DNA from: JABCPE02 sp963506915
GTDB taxonomy: Bacteria; Bacteroidota; Bacteroidia; Flavobacteriales; Weeksellaceae
Reading direction: 5' to 3'
DNA length: 64,000 nucleotides
Assembly: GCA_963506915.1 (NCBI GenBank)
Contig: CAUORE010000001.1
Location: 78,759-142,758, forward strand
Positions 32,992 to 41,949 of the stretch are shown piece by piece; positions within the stretch are counted from its first letter, which is position 1; each line of letters starts with the position of its first letter. The position numbers and the translations under genes were made by a program. A model generated the notes under the pieces. That model was not told the DNA's origin. It searched no databases and was given only the letters and a program-made list of their open reading frames with translations.

Positions 32992-33689
32992 AACCTTTCC
33001 ATTTCAAACAATTCAGTATTTTGCAGGACAAAAATGTGTTCCGAGTGGGAACAGATGGCGTTTTGCTTGGAGCTTTGGCGTCGTGTGAGGCGGCTTACAA
33101 GGTGCTGGAAGTAGGCACAGGAACGGGACTGATTTCTTTGATGACTGCACAGCGAAATCCTAAAGCCGAGATTTTAGCGCTTGATATTAATGAAAAAGCG
33201 GTGGAACTGGCAGGACAGAATTTTAGCAATTCGCCGTTTAGAGATAGGCTGAGAGCTGAACTTTTTGACTTTAAAAATTATATTTCCGAAGAAAAATTTG
33301 ATTTAATTCTCTCCAATCCGCCTTATTTTGAGCAGATGGATTCCTCTCAAAAAGATGTTTTGGCAAGGCAGCAGGTGGAACTTAATTTTGAACAGCTGAT
33401 ACAGAATTCTTCGGCGTTACTTTCGGAAAACGGATTGTTTTCAGTGATTATCCCAAAATCATCTGAGGCTTTTTTTATAGAAAAATGTGCAGATTTTGCA
33501 CTGAAACTTAGACGAAGAGTGATTTTGCACGGAACACCACAAGCCGAAGCAAAACGCTGTGTGCTGGAGTTTTCTTTTTGTGAGGGAGAGCCTCAGGAGG
33601 AAGGACTAGTTTTAGAAGTTTCGCCACGATGCTACTCGGATGAATATCTGCAACTTACGAGAGATTTTCATGTTTTTAAGAAGAAGTAG
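32988..33689 (+). CDS. trmN6: tRNA1(Val) (adenine(37)-N6)-methyltransferase
   Basis: 233 residues from the ATG at 32988, which overlaps the glycosyltransferase stop (ATGA); an ATG 12 bases upstream is the less likely start. It methylates A37 of tRNA-Val in E. coli. Motif I VLEVGTGTGLISL is near residue 38, ALDINEKAVELA near 65, and the N6-adenine motif LSNPPYFEQM near 110. Full length. The start MKPFHFKQFSI is typical. Stop followed by an AT-rich stretch and a bidirectional terminator. Confidence 0.88.
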   Translation: MKPFHFKQFSILQDKNVFRVGTDGVLLGALASCEAAYKVLEVGTGTGLISLMTAQRNPKAEILALDINEKAVELAGQNFSNSPFRDRLRAELFDFKNYISEEKFDLILSNPPYFEQMDSSQKDVLARQQVELNFEQLIQNSSALLSENGLFSVIIPKSSEAFFIEKCADFALKLRRRVILHGTPQAEAKRCVLEFSFCEGEPQEEGLVLEVSPRCYSDEYLQLTRDFHVFKKK

Positions 33690-33771
33690 GAAGTATTTAT
33701 GATGATAAAAACCTAATTGTTTTTACACTAGTATTAAATGTGATATTTTCAAATTATCTCGAAAAAATAAA

Positions 33772-33803
33772 AAAAACAAAGAATTGGCTATTTCTTTGTT
33801 TTT
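33772..33803. terminator. bidirectional terminator between trmN6 and engB
   Basis: A 12-base-pair A/T-rich stem (33772-33783 with 33792-33803) and loop TTGGCTAT. On the minus strand T runs follow it. Confidence 0.75.
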
Positions 33804-33809
33804 CATTTT

Positions 33810-34418
33810 TTATTTAGCAGAAATGATTTTGTTGGTTTCTTCTATGAAATCCAAAATCTGCTCTCCGCCCAGTTTTTTCTCTGCAGAGGTGACAAAAATA
33901 TTGGGTAATTCTTCCCAAGATTCCAAAAGAATTTTTTTGTATTCTGCAACGCTTTTTTCTGCGGTAGCTTGGGTTTTCATCTTGTCTGATTTAGTGAAGA
34001 TGATGGAAAAAGAAATTTGGTTCTCTCCGCACCATTCTATAAATTCCAAATCTATTTTCTGTGGCAGGTGGCGGATATCCACCAAAACAAACAAATGAAC
34101 GAGGTTTTCTCTGTTGAGAATATAGTTGGTAATCAGCTTTTCAAAATCTTTTCTCTGCGATTTGGAAACCCTTGCGTAGCCGTAGCCAGGTAGGTCGGTA
34201 AGATACCATTCTTCATTCACAAAAAAATGATTGATAAGCTGTGTTTTCCCTGGTGTTTGCGAGGTTTTCGCTAAGTCTTTTTGGTTCATCAGGGCGTTTA
34301 TCAGAGAGGATTTTCCTACATTACTCCGCCCGATGAAAGCGTATTCTGGGAGATTCGGTTCTGGGCAGTCCTGCCATTTTTGGCTGCTTTTTACGAAGGA
34401 AACAGATTTTATTTTCAT
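33810..34418 (-). CDS. engB: ribosome biogenesis GTPase EngB (YihA/YsxC)
   Basis: 202 residues. G1 GRSNVGKSSL near residue 30, G3 DLPGYG near 75, G4 TKSDK near 140 and the SAEK-type G5 near 175 give a complete TrmE-Era-EngA-EngB type G domain. It assists large ribosomal subunit assembly and is usually essential. It follows the alpha/beta hydrolase gene on the minus strand after a hairpin terminator, with no clear promoter box of its own. Confidence 0.95.
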   Translation of the reverse strand: MKIKSVSFVKSSQKWQDCPEPNLPEYAFIGRSNVGKSSLINALMNQKDLAKTSQTPGKTQLINHFFVNEEWYLTDLPGYGYARVSKSQRKDFEKLITNYILNRENLVHLFVLVDIRHLPQKIDLEFIEWCGENQISFSIIFTKSDKMKTQATAEKSVAEYKKILLESWEELPNIFVTSAEKKLGGEQILDFIEETNKIISAK

Positions 34419-34433
34419 TTCTAAATTTTGTAT

Positions 34434-34467
34434 TTGAAAAATGGAAGCTAGTAACTAACTTCCATTT
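34434..34467 (-). terminator. terminator of the alpha/beta hydrolase gene
   Basis: A 14-position stem with one mismatch (34439-34452 with 34454-34467) is followed on the minus strand by TTTTTC, just before the engB start. Confidence 0.7.
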
Positions 34468-34468
34468 G

Positions 34469-35230
34469 TTAAACTTTATCTTTTAACCAGTTGTGAAGAA
34501 TTCCATTAAATTCTTCTGGTTTTTCCATCATTGCGGCGTGCCCACATTGGTCTATCCAGAACAACTCCGAATTAGGTATCAGTCTGTTCATTTCTATGGC
34601 TACATCTGGTGGAGTCACATTGTCCTGTTTTCCCCAGATGATACAGGTAGGACATTTGATGTTAGGCAGCTCATTCTGCATATTGTGTTTGATGGCGCTT
34701 CTTGCCAACATCACTGTTTTTATGCCTTTCATTCGGTCGTTTACAATGCTGAAAACTTCATCTACAAGCTCATCTGTAGCTACATCAGGGTTATAAAAAA
34801 CTTCTTGGGTTTTTCTTTTGATGTATTCTTTGTCGCTTTTTCTAGGGAAACTATCTCCGAAAGAACGCTCATAAAGCCCTGAACTTCCTGTAAGAACAAG
34901 AGAATGAACATATTCTGGACGAGCTAAAGTAAGTATAAGTCCTATATGTCCTCCCATGGAGTTTCCTACCACAGTAACAGGTTTCCCAATTTCCTGTTTG
35001 ATGAATTTTCCTACGAATTTTGAGATGGCTGTGAGGTTGGTATTTAGCACAGGTAAGTCATAGATAGGCAGCTGAGGAACAAATACCTTGAAGCCTTTGT
35101 CAGCGAAGAATTCAGCCATTTCCTCGAAATTGCTGAGTCCTCCCATAAGCCCATGCAGAAGAACCATAGGATGGCCTTCTCCTTTCTCTATGAAGTGATA
35201 CTTTTTATCTTTTTTTGTCTTAAAAATCAT
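34469..35230 (-). CDS. alpha/beta hydrolase
   Basis: 253 residues from the ATG at 35230; a GTG 12 bases upstream gives 257. The oxyanion loop HGLMGGLSNFEEM, the nucleophile elbow GNSMGGHIGL near residue 95, Asp in WGKQDNVTP near 200 and His in CGHAAMMEKPEEF near 230 form a complete catalytic triad. The lid is short. The substrate is unknown. Its promoter (TATCTTTG) faces the dcw cluster across a 199-base gap where mraZ is expected in relatives. Confidence 0.9.
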   Translation of the reverse strand: MIFKTKKDKKYHFIEKGEGHPMVLLHGLMGGLSNFEEMAEFFADKGFKVFVPQLPIYDLPVLNTNLTAISKFVGKFIKQEIGKPVTVVGNSMGGHIGLILTLARPEYVHSLVLTGSSGLYERSFGDSFPRKSDKEYIKRKTQEVFYNPDVATDELVDEVFSIVNDRMKGIKTVMLARSAIKHNMQNELPNIKCPTCIIWGKQDNVTPPDVAIEMNRLIPNSELFWIDQCGHAAMMEKPEEFNGILHNWLKDKV

Positions 35231-35253
35231 ACCAATACTCACAAAAGTAATCG

Positions 35254-35261
35254 CAAAGATA
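35254..35261 (-). promoter_or_regulatory. -7 box TATCTTTG of the hydrolase gene
   Basis: TATCTTTG on the minus strand, 23 bases before the ATG at 35230. Confidence 0.65.
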
Positions 35262-35284
35262 TTAAATAAAAATGTAAAAAATAG

Positions 35285-35299
35285 TTTTTACCGTAAAAA
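35285..35299. repeat. palindrome TTTTTAC-C-GTAAAAA
   Basis: Seven-base arms around one base, in the divergent gap before rsmH. It could be a binding site for a regulator of either gene. No family is known for it here. Confidence 0.35.
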
Positions 35300-35343
35300 A
35301 AATGAATATTTACTACCGAAATCATTTTATCATAAGATATAAC

Positions 35344-35352
35344 TTATCCACA
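35344..35352 (+). promoter_or_regulatory. consensus DnaA box TTATCCACA
   Basis: TTATCCACA matches the strongest DnaA box of E. coli exactly and sits in the gap before rsmH. It is single, so chance is possible. Confidence 0.35.
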
Positions 35353-35390
35353 TGAAAGATAAAATTAGATTTGGTTTAAAAAAATATATA

Positions 35391-35398
35391 TAATTTTG
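35391..35398 (+). promoter_or_regulatory. -7 box TAATTTTG of the dcw operon
   Basis: TAATTTTG, 31 bases before the rsmH ATG, at the head of the whole dcw run. Confidence 0.5.
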
Positions 35399-35429
35399 TA
35401 AACTTATAGTATATCAAAGTAAGTTAGAA

Positions 35430-36323
35430 ATGTATCATAAACCTGTTTTACTTGCAGAAAGTGTAGATGCCTTGGTAAATAATCCTGATGGTGTGTATGT
35501 AGATGTTACCTTCGGTGGAGGAGGGCATTCTCGTGAGATTTTGTCCAGACTTTCCGAAAAGGGCAGGTTGTTTAGTTTTGATCAAGATTCAGATGCATTA
35601 AATAATGCGATAGAAGACTCTAGATTTACTTTGATCAACCAAAATTTTAGGTTTTTAGAAAATTCACTGCTCATGTATGGTGTCGCTCAGGTGGATGGTG
35701 TTTTGGGAGATTTGGGAGTTTCTTCTCATCAGTTTGATAAAGCGGAAAGAGGGTTTTCCATCAGGAGTGATGCGCCTCTGGATATGCGGATGAACAAAAT
35801 GCAGGATATAGACGCTTATAAGGTGGTGAATGAATATGATGAGGAAGCTTTGGCGGATATTTTCTACTATTATGGAGAGCTGAGAGAAGCAAGGAAACTG
35901 GCAAGAGAAATTGTTAATAAAAGAAAATCAGCAGATATAAAGACTACGGAAGATTTGAAAAAAGTATTCTCGTATGTTCCTGCACATAAGAGCAATAAGT
36001 TTTTTGCACAGGTTTTCCAAGCGATAAGAATAGAGGTTAATCAAGAGTTGGATGCGCTGAAAGAAATGCTGGTGCAGTCCTCTAATGTATTGAAAAAAGA
36101 TGGGCGGCTGGTGATTATTTCATACCATTCTTTAGAAGATAGGTTGGTTAAGAAATTTTTGAAAAACGGAATGTTCGAAGGGGAGCCAGATCGAGATGTG
36201 TATGGAAATTATCAAAAAGTTTTTGAGCTTCCGTATAGAAAAGCGATAGTTCCTACGGATGAAGAAATAGAAGATAACTCACGAGCAAGGAGTGCAAAAA
36301 TGCGTGTTGGGATAAAACTTTAA
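35430..36323 (+). CDS. rsmH: 16S rRNA (cytosine(1402)-N4)-methyltransferase RsmH
   Basis: 297 residues. SAM site VYVDVTFGGGGHSREIL near residue 22, the VLGDLGVSSHQFD block near 95 and the C-terminal ISYHSLEDRLVKKFL near 230 mark RsmH (MraW). It methylates C1402 of 16S rRNA. As in most bacteria it heads the dcw cluster, but mraZ, which normally lies directly before it, is absent. ftsL starts nine bases after its stop. Confidence 0.96.
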   Translation: MYHKPVLLAESVDALVNNPDGVYVDVTFGGGGHSREILSRLSEKGRLFSFDQDSDALNNAIEDSRFTLINQNFRFLENSLLMYGVAQVDGVLGDLGVSSHQFDKAERGFSIRSDAPLDMRMNKMQDIDAYKVVNEYDEEALADIFYYYGELREARKLAREIVNKRKSADIKTTEDLKKVFSYVPAHKSNKFFAQVFQAIRIEVNQELDALKEMLVQSSNVLKKDGRLVIISYHSLEDRLVKKFLKNGMFEGEPDRDVYGNYQKVFELPYRKAIVPTDEEIEDNSRARSAKMRVGIKL

Positions 36324-36331
36324 GTAAAAAA

Positions 36332-36709
36332 ATGACAAAAAGAAAACATCATCCTCATCATCGTTCCTCAAAGAAATTCACTGTGATGGATCTTCTGAAA
36401 GGAAACTTTCTGAATAAGGAAGAGGTGAAGCAGCATTATAAATATATTTTGTTTTGCTTCACACTTTTGATGATTATGATTTTTACCAATGATTTGGTGA
36501 ATAGAAAGATAGGGGAAGTGAATGCTCTGAAAAGTCAGGTGGAAGAATACAAGTCTCAGAACGCCTATACACAGAGCAAATTGATAAAAATAAAACTAGA
36601 GTCAGAACTCAGCAAGGAGGTTTTGAGGGATTCTTTGCAGGCATTGGAATCTCATCCTTTGAAGATATTAGTAAAAATGGATAGTTTGGACTATGGCAGA
36701 ATCAAGTGA
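36332..36709 (+). CDS. ftsL: FtsL-like cell division protein
   Basis: 125 residues. A basic cytoplasmic N-terminus with a His/Lys/Arg-rich run, one span near residues 46-64 (YILFCFTLLMIMIFTNDLV) and a periplasmic coiled coil after it. This is the shape of FtsL, which with FtsB and FtsQ activates FtsW-FtsI. The place between rsmH and ftsI supports it. The last 17 bases overlap the start of ftsI. Confidence 0.8.
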   Translation: MTKRKHHPHHRSSKKFTVMDLLKGNFLNKEEVKQHYKYILFCFTLLMIMIFTNDLVNRKIGEVNALKSQVEEYKSQNAYTQSKLIKIKLESELSKEVLRDSLQALESHPLKILVKMDSLDYGRIK

Positions 36710-38690
36710 TAAAAAACGAGCGAAAACACTCTATTGGGGCTACCTTTTTGTAATAGTAGCAGCGATTCTGTTTGTAATTTTTGGGGTTAGAATTGTCTAT
36801 TTGCAAAATAATTCAAATGTGGATGACATACAGAGAACTATTCAGGCGAATTATAGAGCAGATACCATTAAAGCAGCGAGAGGAAATCTATATGCTGCCG
36901 ATGGCTCTATTCTAGCAACCACAGTTATAAAATATAATGTTTTTGTTGATTTTAAAATTATAAAAGATTCTGTTTTTGATAAGAAGGTGGGAATTTTGTC
37001 AGATTCTCTACATAAGATGTTTGGGAAAACCAAACAAGAGTTTAGAAGTTCTTTGAAACAACAAAAAAGAAGACAAAACCAATACTATACATTAGCGTTA
37101 AATCTTGATTTTGAACAAGTTAATAGGCTTAAAAGATTTCCTATATTCGGAAAATATAATGCGAAAACAAAGACCTATAAAAAAGAAAGATGCCTGATAA
37201 TAGAACCAAAATACAAAAGGATTTTGGCGACTAACCAAATCGGAGCGGGAACCATCGGGATTGATGATGAACGAGGAAAATCAGGCTTTGAAGGGGCTTT
37301 TAGTCAGTATCTTTCTGGGAAAGATGGTAGAAGATGGGTGCAGAGAGTAAATTCTAAACAGTGGAAGCCTATTGACTTCTGGGAAATAAGAGAGCCTGTC
37401 GATGGGCAGGATGTTTATACTACACTAGATTTGAGGATACAGGATATTGCCCATTCTGCTTTGGAAAAACAGCTCTATGCATTTAGCGCTCATCATGGAA
37501 GTGTTTTGGTTATGGAGACAGCAACTGGGAAAATCCGAGCAATGGTGAATCTCCGTAAAAACGATCAAGGTAGGTATGTAGATGCATATAATTATGCCCT
37601 AAGGGATGCTACAGAGCCAGGATCTACTTTTAAGGTGGTTTCTCTTTTGGCAGCGATGGATGATGGCTTTATAGACAAAAATACAACTGTAAATACAGGT
37701 GGCGGTATTTGGGAATATAACGGACAGCGGATAACTGACAGCCACATGGGAGGAACTTATGATATTAGTCAAATATTAGCATTGTCAAGTAATGTAGGTT
37801 CAGCTAAACTGATAGTGAAATCATATTCGTCTAATCCACAGATATTTATCAATCATCTTAGAAGATGGAAAATGTTTGATAAACTGGATATAGAACTCCC
37901 AGGTGCGGCTAAACCTATGATTGTAACGCCAGAGAGCAAAAGATGGAATAAGGCGACACTTGCATCAATGTCTTATGGTTATGCTTCGGCATTCAGTCTA
38001 TTACAGCTTGCTACTTTTTATAATGGAATAGCTAATGATGGTAAAATGGTAAAACCGCTTTTCATTGATAAAATCATGAAAGATGGTAAGGTGACACATA
38101 CTGCGACTCCGCAGGTTATGGTAGAAAAAATGGCATCTCCTAAGGCTATCCAGATGATGACAGAAGCTCTCACCAAAGCCGTAGAAAAAGGAACAGCCAA
38201 GAGTATCTTTACGCCGAATCTGAAGATGGCAGGGAAAACAGGAACTACTCGTTTTGAATACTGGAAAGGTGGCGGGAAATATCAAGCTTCATTTGCAGGG
38301 TTTTATCCAGCGGATGACCCTAAATATACTTGCATTGTGATGATTAACCAGCCACAAGGGAATTATTATGGTGGAGTGGTGGCAGCGCCTGTGTTTAAAG
38401 AGATTGCAGGGAAAACATTCCTAAAAACTCCGCTTAATATAGGCGAAGAAATGCTGGATGATAAAAAAGTAAATTTAAATAAACTAATCACTCCTAATCC
38501 TAAAATAAACATAGTAGGCAGAAAAATGCCAAGTCTGAAAGGATTAGCAGGGAAAAATGTGATTCCACAGCTGGAGAACTTGGGGTATCGTGTTAGTTAT
38601 AAAGGCGTTGGGAGGATACTAGAACAGTTCCCAGAAGCAGGAACAGTGATGAAGAAAGACCAGAAAATTTATCTAAGAATGCAGAATTAA
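36693..38690 (+). CDS. ftsI: penicillin-binding protein 3 (FtsI) with PASTA domain
   Basis: 665 residues. One N-terminal span (about 16-38), a PBP dimerisation domain, then the transpeptidase domain with SxxK in PGSTFKVVS near residue 310, SxN in LSSNVGSAK near 366 and KTG in AGKTGTTRF near 514. A PASTA domain ends the chain (MPSLKGLAGKNVIPQLENLG from about 610). It cross-links septal peptidoglycan and pairs with FtsW. The ATG overlaps ftsL by 17 bases, so translation is probably coupled. Confidence 0.95.
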   Translation: MAESSDKKRAKTLYWGYLFVIVAAILFVIFGVRIVYLQNNSNVDDIQRTIQANYRADTIKAARGNLYAADGSILATTVIKYNVFVDFKIIKDSVFDKKVGILSDSLHKMFGKTKQEFRSSLKQQKRRQNQYYTLALNLDFEQVNRLKRFPIFGKYNAKTKTYKKERCLIIEPKYKRILATNQIGAGTIGIDDERGKSGFEGAFSQYLSGKDGRRWVQRVNSKQWKPIDFWEIREPVDGQDVYTTLDLRIQDIAHSALEKQLYAFSAHHGSVLVMETATGKIRAMVNLRKNDQGRYVDAYNYALRDATEPGSTFKVVSLLAAMDDGFIDKNTTVNTGGGIWEYNGQRITDSHMGGTYDISQILALSSNVGSAKLIVKSYSSNPQIFINHLRRWKMFDKLDIELPGAAKPMIVTPESKRWNKATLASMSYGYASAFSLLQLATFYNGIANDGKMVKPLFIDKIMKDGKVTHTATPQVMVEKMASPKAIQMMTEALTKAVEKGTAKSIFTPNLKMAGKTGTTRFEYWKGGGKYQASFAGFYPADDPKYTCIVMINQPQGNYYGGVVAAPVFKEIAGKTFLKTPLNIGEEMLDDKKVNLNKLITPNPKINIVGRKMPSLKGLAGKNVIPQLENLGYRVSYKGVGRILEQFPEAGTVMKKDQKIYLRMQN

Positions 38691-38691
38691 A

Positions 38692-39216
38692 ATGAAGTAC
38701 GAAATAAAGGCGAATAAGAGGAGAAGTTTTTTGATGTTTAGCCTTTCTATACTTTTTGTAGTGTTGGGATTTCTTCCATTTTTAGGGGTGGGGCTCAGAG
38801 GGTATAGAAAATATGTGCCTGTGTTTCATGATATGATTTTTATTGTAGTGATTATTTTTTTTGGATTCACAGCATTGATTTATTTGAAGATGATACTAAG
38901 CACAAAACCTACGCTAAGTATTTCTGAAAAAGGAATTTGTGATAATGTATCCTTTGGGATGATAGAATGGGAGGATGTGGCAGGTTTTAGAAAAGTAAGG
39001 GTTCAAAAGCAAGATTATATTTTGATTTTATTAGAAAACCCAGAAAAATACATAGAAAAGTTTAATTTTTTTAAACAAAAATGGTTGAGTTTAAACCTTA
39101 AACAATATGGAACGCCAGTGATGATACACACTGGAAATTTAAAGATAGACCAAGAAGAATTATTGAATATAGTCCGAAAAGAATGGGCAGAATATAAAAG
39201 AAATAAAAAAGAATGA
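38692..39216 (+). CDS. STM3941-like membrane protein inside the dcw operon
   Basis: 174 residues. Two spans near residues 13-33 and 48-68 are followed by a soluble domain with LSISEKGICDNVSFGMIEWEDVAGF, the GLIEWxDI pattern of a PH-like domain in the STM3941 family (my recall of the family name is moderate). The role is unknown. It starts one base after the ftsI stop and overlaps murE by four bases (ATGA). It is not a usual member of the dcw cluster. Confidence 0.65.
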   Translation: MKYEIKANKRRSFLMFSLSILFVVLGFLPFLGVGLRGYRKYVPVFHDMIFIVVIIFFGFTALIYLKMILSTKPTLSISEKGICDNVSFGMIEWEDVAGFRKVRVQKQDYILILLENPEKYIEKFNFFKQKWLSLNLKQYGTPVMIHTGNLKIDQEELLNIVRKEWAEYKRNKKE

Positions 39217-40673
39217 TTTTAAGTCAAATATTGAGTAGAGTATCTATTTTGGAAAACCTCGGAAGTTTGGAAAAGGAGTTTTCTGAGATAGTTTTTGACA
39301 GCAGAAAAGTTGTGAAAAATGCTCTTTATGCAGCACTGAAAGGCAGTGTTTCAGACGGGCATCTGTATATAGATTCTGCGATAGAAAACGGGGCGGCTGT
39401 GATTGTTTGTGAAGATTTTCCTGAGAAAATAAATGAAGCGGTTACCTATATCAAAGTAAAAAACGCCTCCAAAACTTTGGGAAAAATAGCGAGTAATTTC
39501 TATGGAAATCCATCGGAAAAACTTAATCTCATCGGAATTACAGGGACGAATGGTAAAACTTCTACGGCGACTCTGCTGTTTGATGTTTTCCAGAATTTAG
39601 GGTTTTCTTCGGCGCTGATTTCTACGGTGGAATATAGAATCGGTGAAGAGATTATCCCATCTACCCACACCACGCCAGATGTAGTAAGGCTCAATCAGAT
39701 GCTGGCAAAAGCAGTAGAAAAAGGCTGTGAATATGCTTTCATGGAAGTTAGTTCCCATGGAATTCATCAGGACAGAATAGAAGGGCTGAATTTTAAAATC
39801 GCTGGTTTTACGAACATTACGCACGACCATTTGGATTATCACAAAACCTTTTTGGAGTATCTGAATGTGAAAAAAAGATTTTTTGATGAATTGCCCGAAA
39901 CTGCCGTTGCCATCACCAATATCGATGATAAAAATGGAAATGTAATGCTCCAAAGCACCAAGGCAAAAAAGAAAACCTACGCCTTGAAAACTATGGCGGA
40001 TTATCAGGCAAAAATATTGGAAGTTGATTTTGATGGGATATTGCTGAATTTCAATGGGAAGGAGTTTTGGACAACTTTGACAGGGAAATTTAATGTTTAT
40101 AATCTGTTGCTGGTTTTCGCCATCGCTTCGGAATTAGGATTTGAAGGAAATGAAATTTTACAAGCGATTTCTAAGCTGAAAAGAGTGAACGGAAGATTTG
40201 AAACGATGAAATCTGACAGCGGCATTTTCTTCATTGTAGATTATGCCCACACGCCCGATGCTTTGGAAAATGTCTTGGACAGCATCAATGAAATTCGGAC
40301 AAAGAACGAAAGGCTGATTACCGTTTTCGGCTGTGGAGGAGATAGGGATAAGGAAAAACGCCCTAAAATGGGAAATGTAGCTTCCGCGAAATCCACACTG
40401 GCGATTATCACTTCTGATAACCCGAGAACTGAAGAGCCTTTGGAGATAATTAAAGAAATAGAAGCAGGCGTAGAACCACAGAATTTCAGCAAATATACTT
40501 CTATTCCAGACCGAAAAGAGGCGATAAAAATGGCGATAAAATTTGCAGAGCCAAAAGACATCATCCTCGTTGCAGGAAAAGGGCATGAAACTTACCAAGA
40601 AATCAATGGTGTGAGGCATCATTTTGATGATAAAGAAGTGATAAAAGAATTATTAACCCTTATGGGAAAGTAA
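39213..40673 (+). CDS. murE: UDP-MurNAc-L-Ala-D-Glu--meso-diaminopimelate ligase
   Basis: 486 residues. ATP loop GITGTNGKTSTATLL near residue 108, HTTPD near 153, the metal and substrate region MEVSSHGIHQDR near 180 and FTNITHDHLDYH near 205. The DNPRTEEP motif near 401 selects meso-diaminopimelate rather than lysine, so the wall is of the DAP type. ATGA overlap with the STM3941-like gene. Confidence 0.96.
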   Translation: MILSQILSRVSILENLGSLEKEFSEIVFDSRKVVKNALYAALKGSVSDGHLYIDSAIENGAAVIVCEDFPEKINEAVTYIKVKNASKTLGKIASNFYGNPSEKLNLIGITGTNGKTSTATLLFDVFQNLGFSSALISTVEYRIGEEIIPSTHTTPDVVRLNQMLAKAVEKGCEYAFMEVSSHGIHQDRIEGLNFKIAGFTNITHDHLDYHKTFLEYLNVKKRFFDELPETAVAITNIDDKNGNVMLQSTKAKKKTYALKTMADYQAKILEVDFDGILLNFNGKEFWTTLTGKFNVYNLLLVFAIASELGFEGNEILQAISKLKRVNGRFETMKSDSGIFFIVDYAHTPDALENVLDSINEIRTKNERLITVFGCGGDRDKEKRPKMGNVASAKSTLAIITSDNPRTEEPLEIIKEIEAGVEPQNFSKYTSIPDRKEAIKMAIKFAEPKDIILVAGKGHETYQEINGVRHHFDDKEVIKELLTLMGK

Positions 40674-40695
40674 CCAATAAAAACAGACGAATAAA

Positions 40696-41937
40696 ATGCT
40701 ATACTACTTATACGAATATTTAACGAGTCAAGGAATCCATATCCCAGGGTTAAATTTGTTGCGATATATTTCATTTCGTGCAGGGATGTCTGTGCTTTTG
40801 TCCTTGTGGATAGCCCTTGTTTACGGGAAGAAAATCATTAACTTCCTCCGAAGAAGGCAGATGGGAGAACTCGTGAGAGACCTTGGATTAGAAGGACAGA
40901 AACAAAAAGAAGGAACGCCTACGATGGGCGGTCTGATTATCATTATTTCTACACTGATTCCCGTTCTATTATTCACAAAACTGAATAATGTTTATATCGT
41001 TCTCCTTGTGGTTTCCGTGCTTTGGATGGGTGCGATTGGCTTTATTGATGACTATCTTAAGAAAATCAAAAAGAACAAAGATGGTTTGAGTGGTAAATTC
41101 AAAGTGATTGGTCAAGTAGGTCTAGGACTTATCGTAGGAGTGACGATGTATTTCCATGAAGGAGTTGTCATCAAACGAGAAGTTCCAGACCTGCCACAGG
41201 CAACACAGCACAGTGTGGTAGAAAAATTCTCTTCTGAAGAAAAAGCCATAATTTCTACAGTTCCTTTCGTTAAAAATAATGAATTTGATTACAGTAAAGT
41301 TCTTTTCTGGATGGATGAACAGGATGCTCAGAAATGGTCTTGGATAGTTTTCATTCCTGTGGTTATTTTCATTGTAACCGCTGTTTCTAATGGAGCAAAT
41401 ATCACCGATGGGATAGATGGTCTCGCGGCGGGGACAAGTGCGGTGATACTGCTTACTTTGGCGTTTTTTGCATATGTCTCGGGGAATATCATTTTTGCGG
41501 ATTATCTCAATATAATGTTTATCCCAGACACGGGCGAAACGACCATTTTCACGATTGCGCTTGTAGGAGCGGTTATCGGCTTTTTCTGGTATAATACCTA
41601 TCCAGCACAAGTATTTATGGGAGATACGGGAAGTCTGATGCTGGGCGGAGTAATCGCGGTTTTGGCGATTATCCTTAGAAAAGAACTATTGATTCCTGTG
41701 CTTTGTGGAATCTTTTTGGTGGAAAATCTTTCGGTGGTTTTGCAGGTGTTGGTTTTCAAATACAGAAAGAAAAAATACGGGCTGGAATACGCTCAGAACA
41801 ACCGATTGTTTAAGATGTCGCCTCTTCATCACCATTATCAGAAATGCGGTTATCACGAGAGTAAAATCGTGAATAGAATGATTATCATAGGTGTGATTTT
41901 GGCGGTAATTTGTTTAATAACTTTGAAAGTAAGGTAA
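40696..41937 (+). CDS. mraY: phospho-N-acetylmuramoyl-pentapeptide transferase MraY
   Basis: 413 residues with about ten spans. It moves phospho-MurNAc-pentapeptide to undecaprenyl phosphate, giving lipid I. Motifs are GTPTMGG near residue 75, GFIDDYLK near 115 (catalytic Asp pair), NGANITDGIDGLA near 235 and the end block MSPLHHHYQKCGYHESKI near 378. Compared with E. coli MraY (360) it has a periplasmic insertion of about 60 residues around positions 155-215, usual in Bacteroidota. Confidence 0.96.
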   Translation: MLYYLYEYLTSQGIHIPGLNLLRYISFRAGMSVLLSLWIALVYGKKIINFLRRRQMGELVRDLGLEGQKQKEGTPTMGGLIIIISTLIPVLLFTKLNNVYIVLLVVSVLWMGAIGFIDDYLKKIKKNKDGLSGKFKVIGQVGLGLIVGVTMYFHEGVVIKREVPDLPQATQHSVVEKFSSEEKAIISTVPFVKNNEFDYSKVLFWMDEQDAQKWSWIVFIPVVIFIVTAVSNGANITDGIDGLAAGTSAVILLTLAFFAYVSGNIIFADYLNIMFIPDTGETTIFTIALVGAVIGFFWYNTYPAQVFMGDTGSLMLGGVIAVLAIILRKELLIPVLCGIFLVENLSVVLQVLVFKYRKKKYGLEYAQNNRLFKMSPLHHHYQKCGYHESKIVNRMIIIGVILAVICLITLKVR

Positions 41938-41949
41938 ATTTAAATTAAA

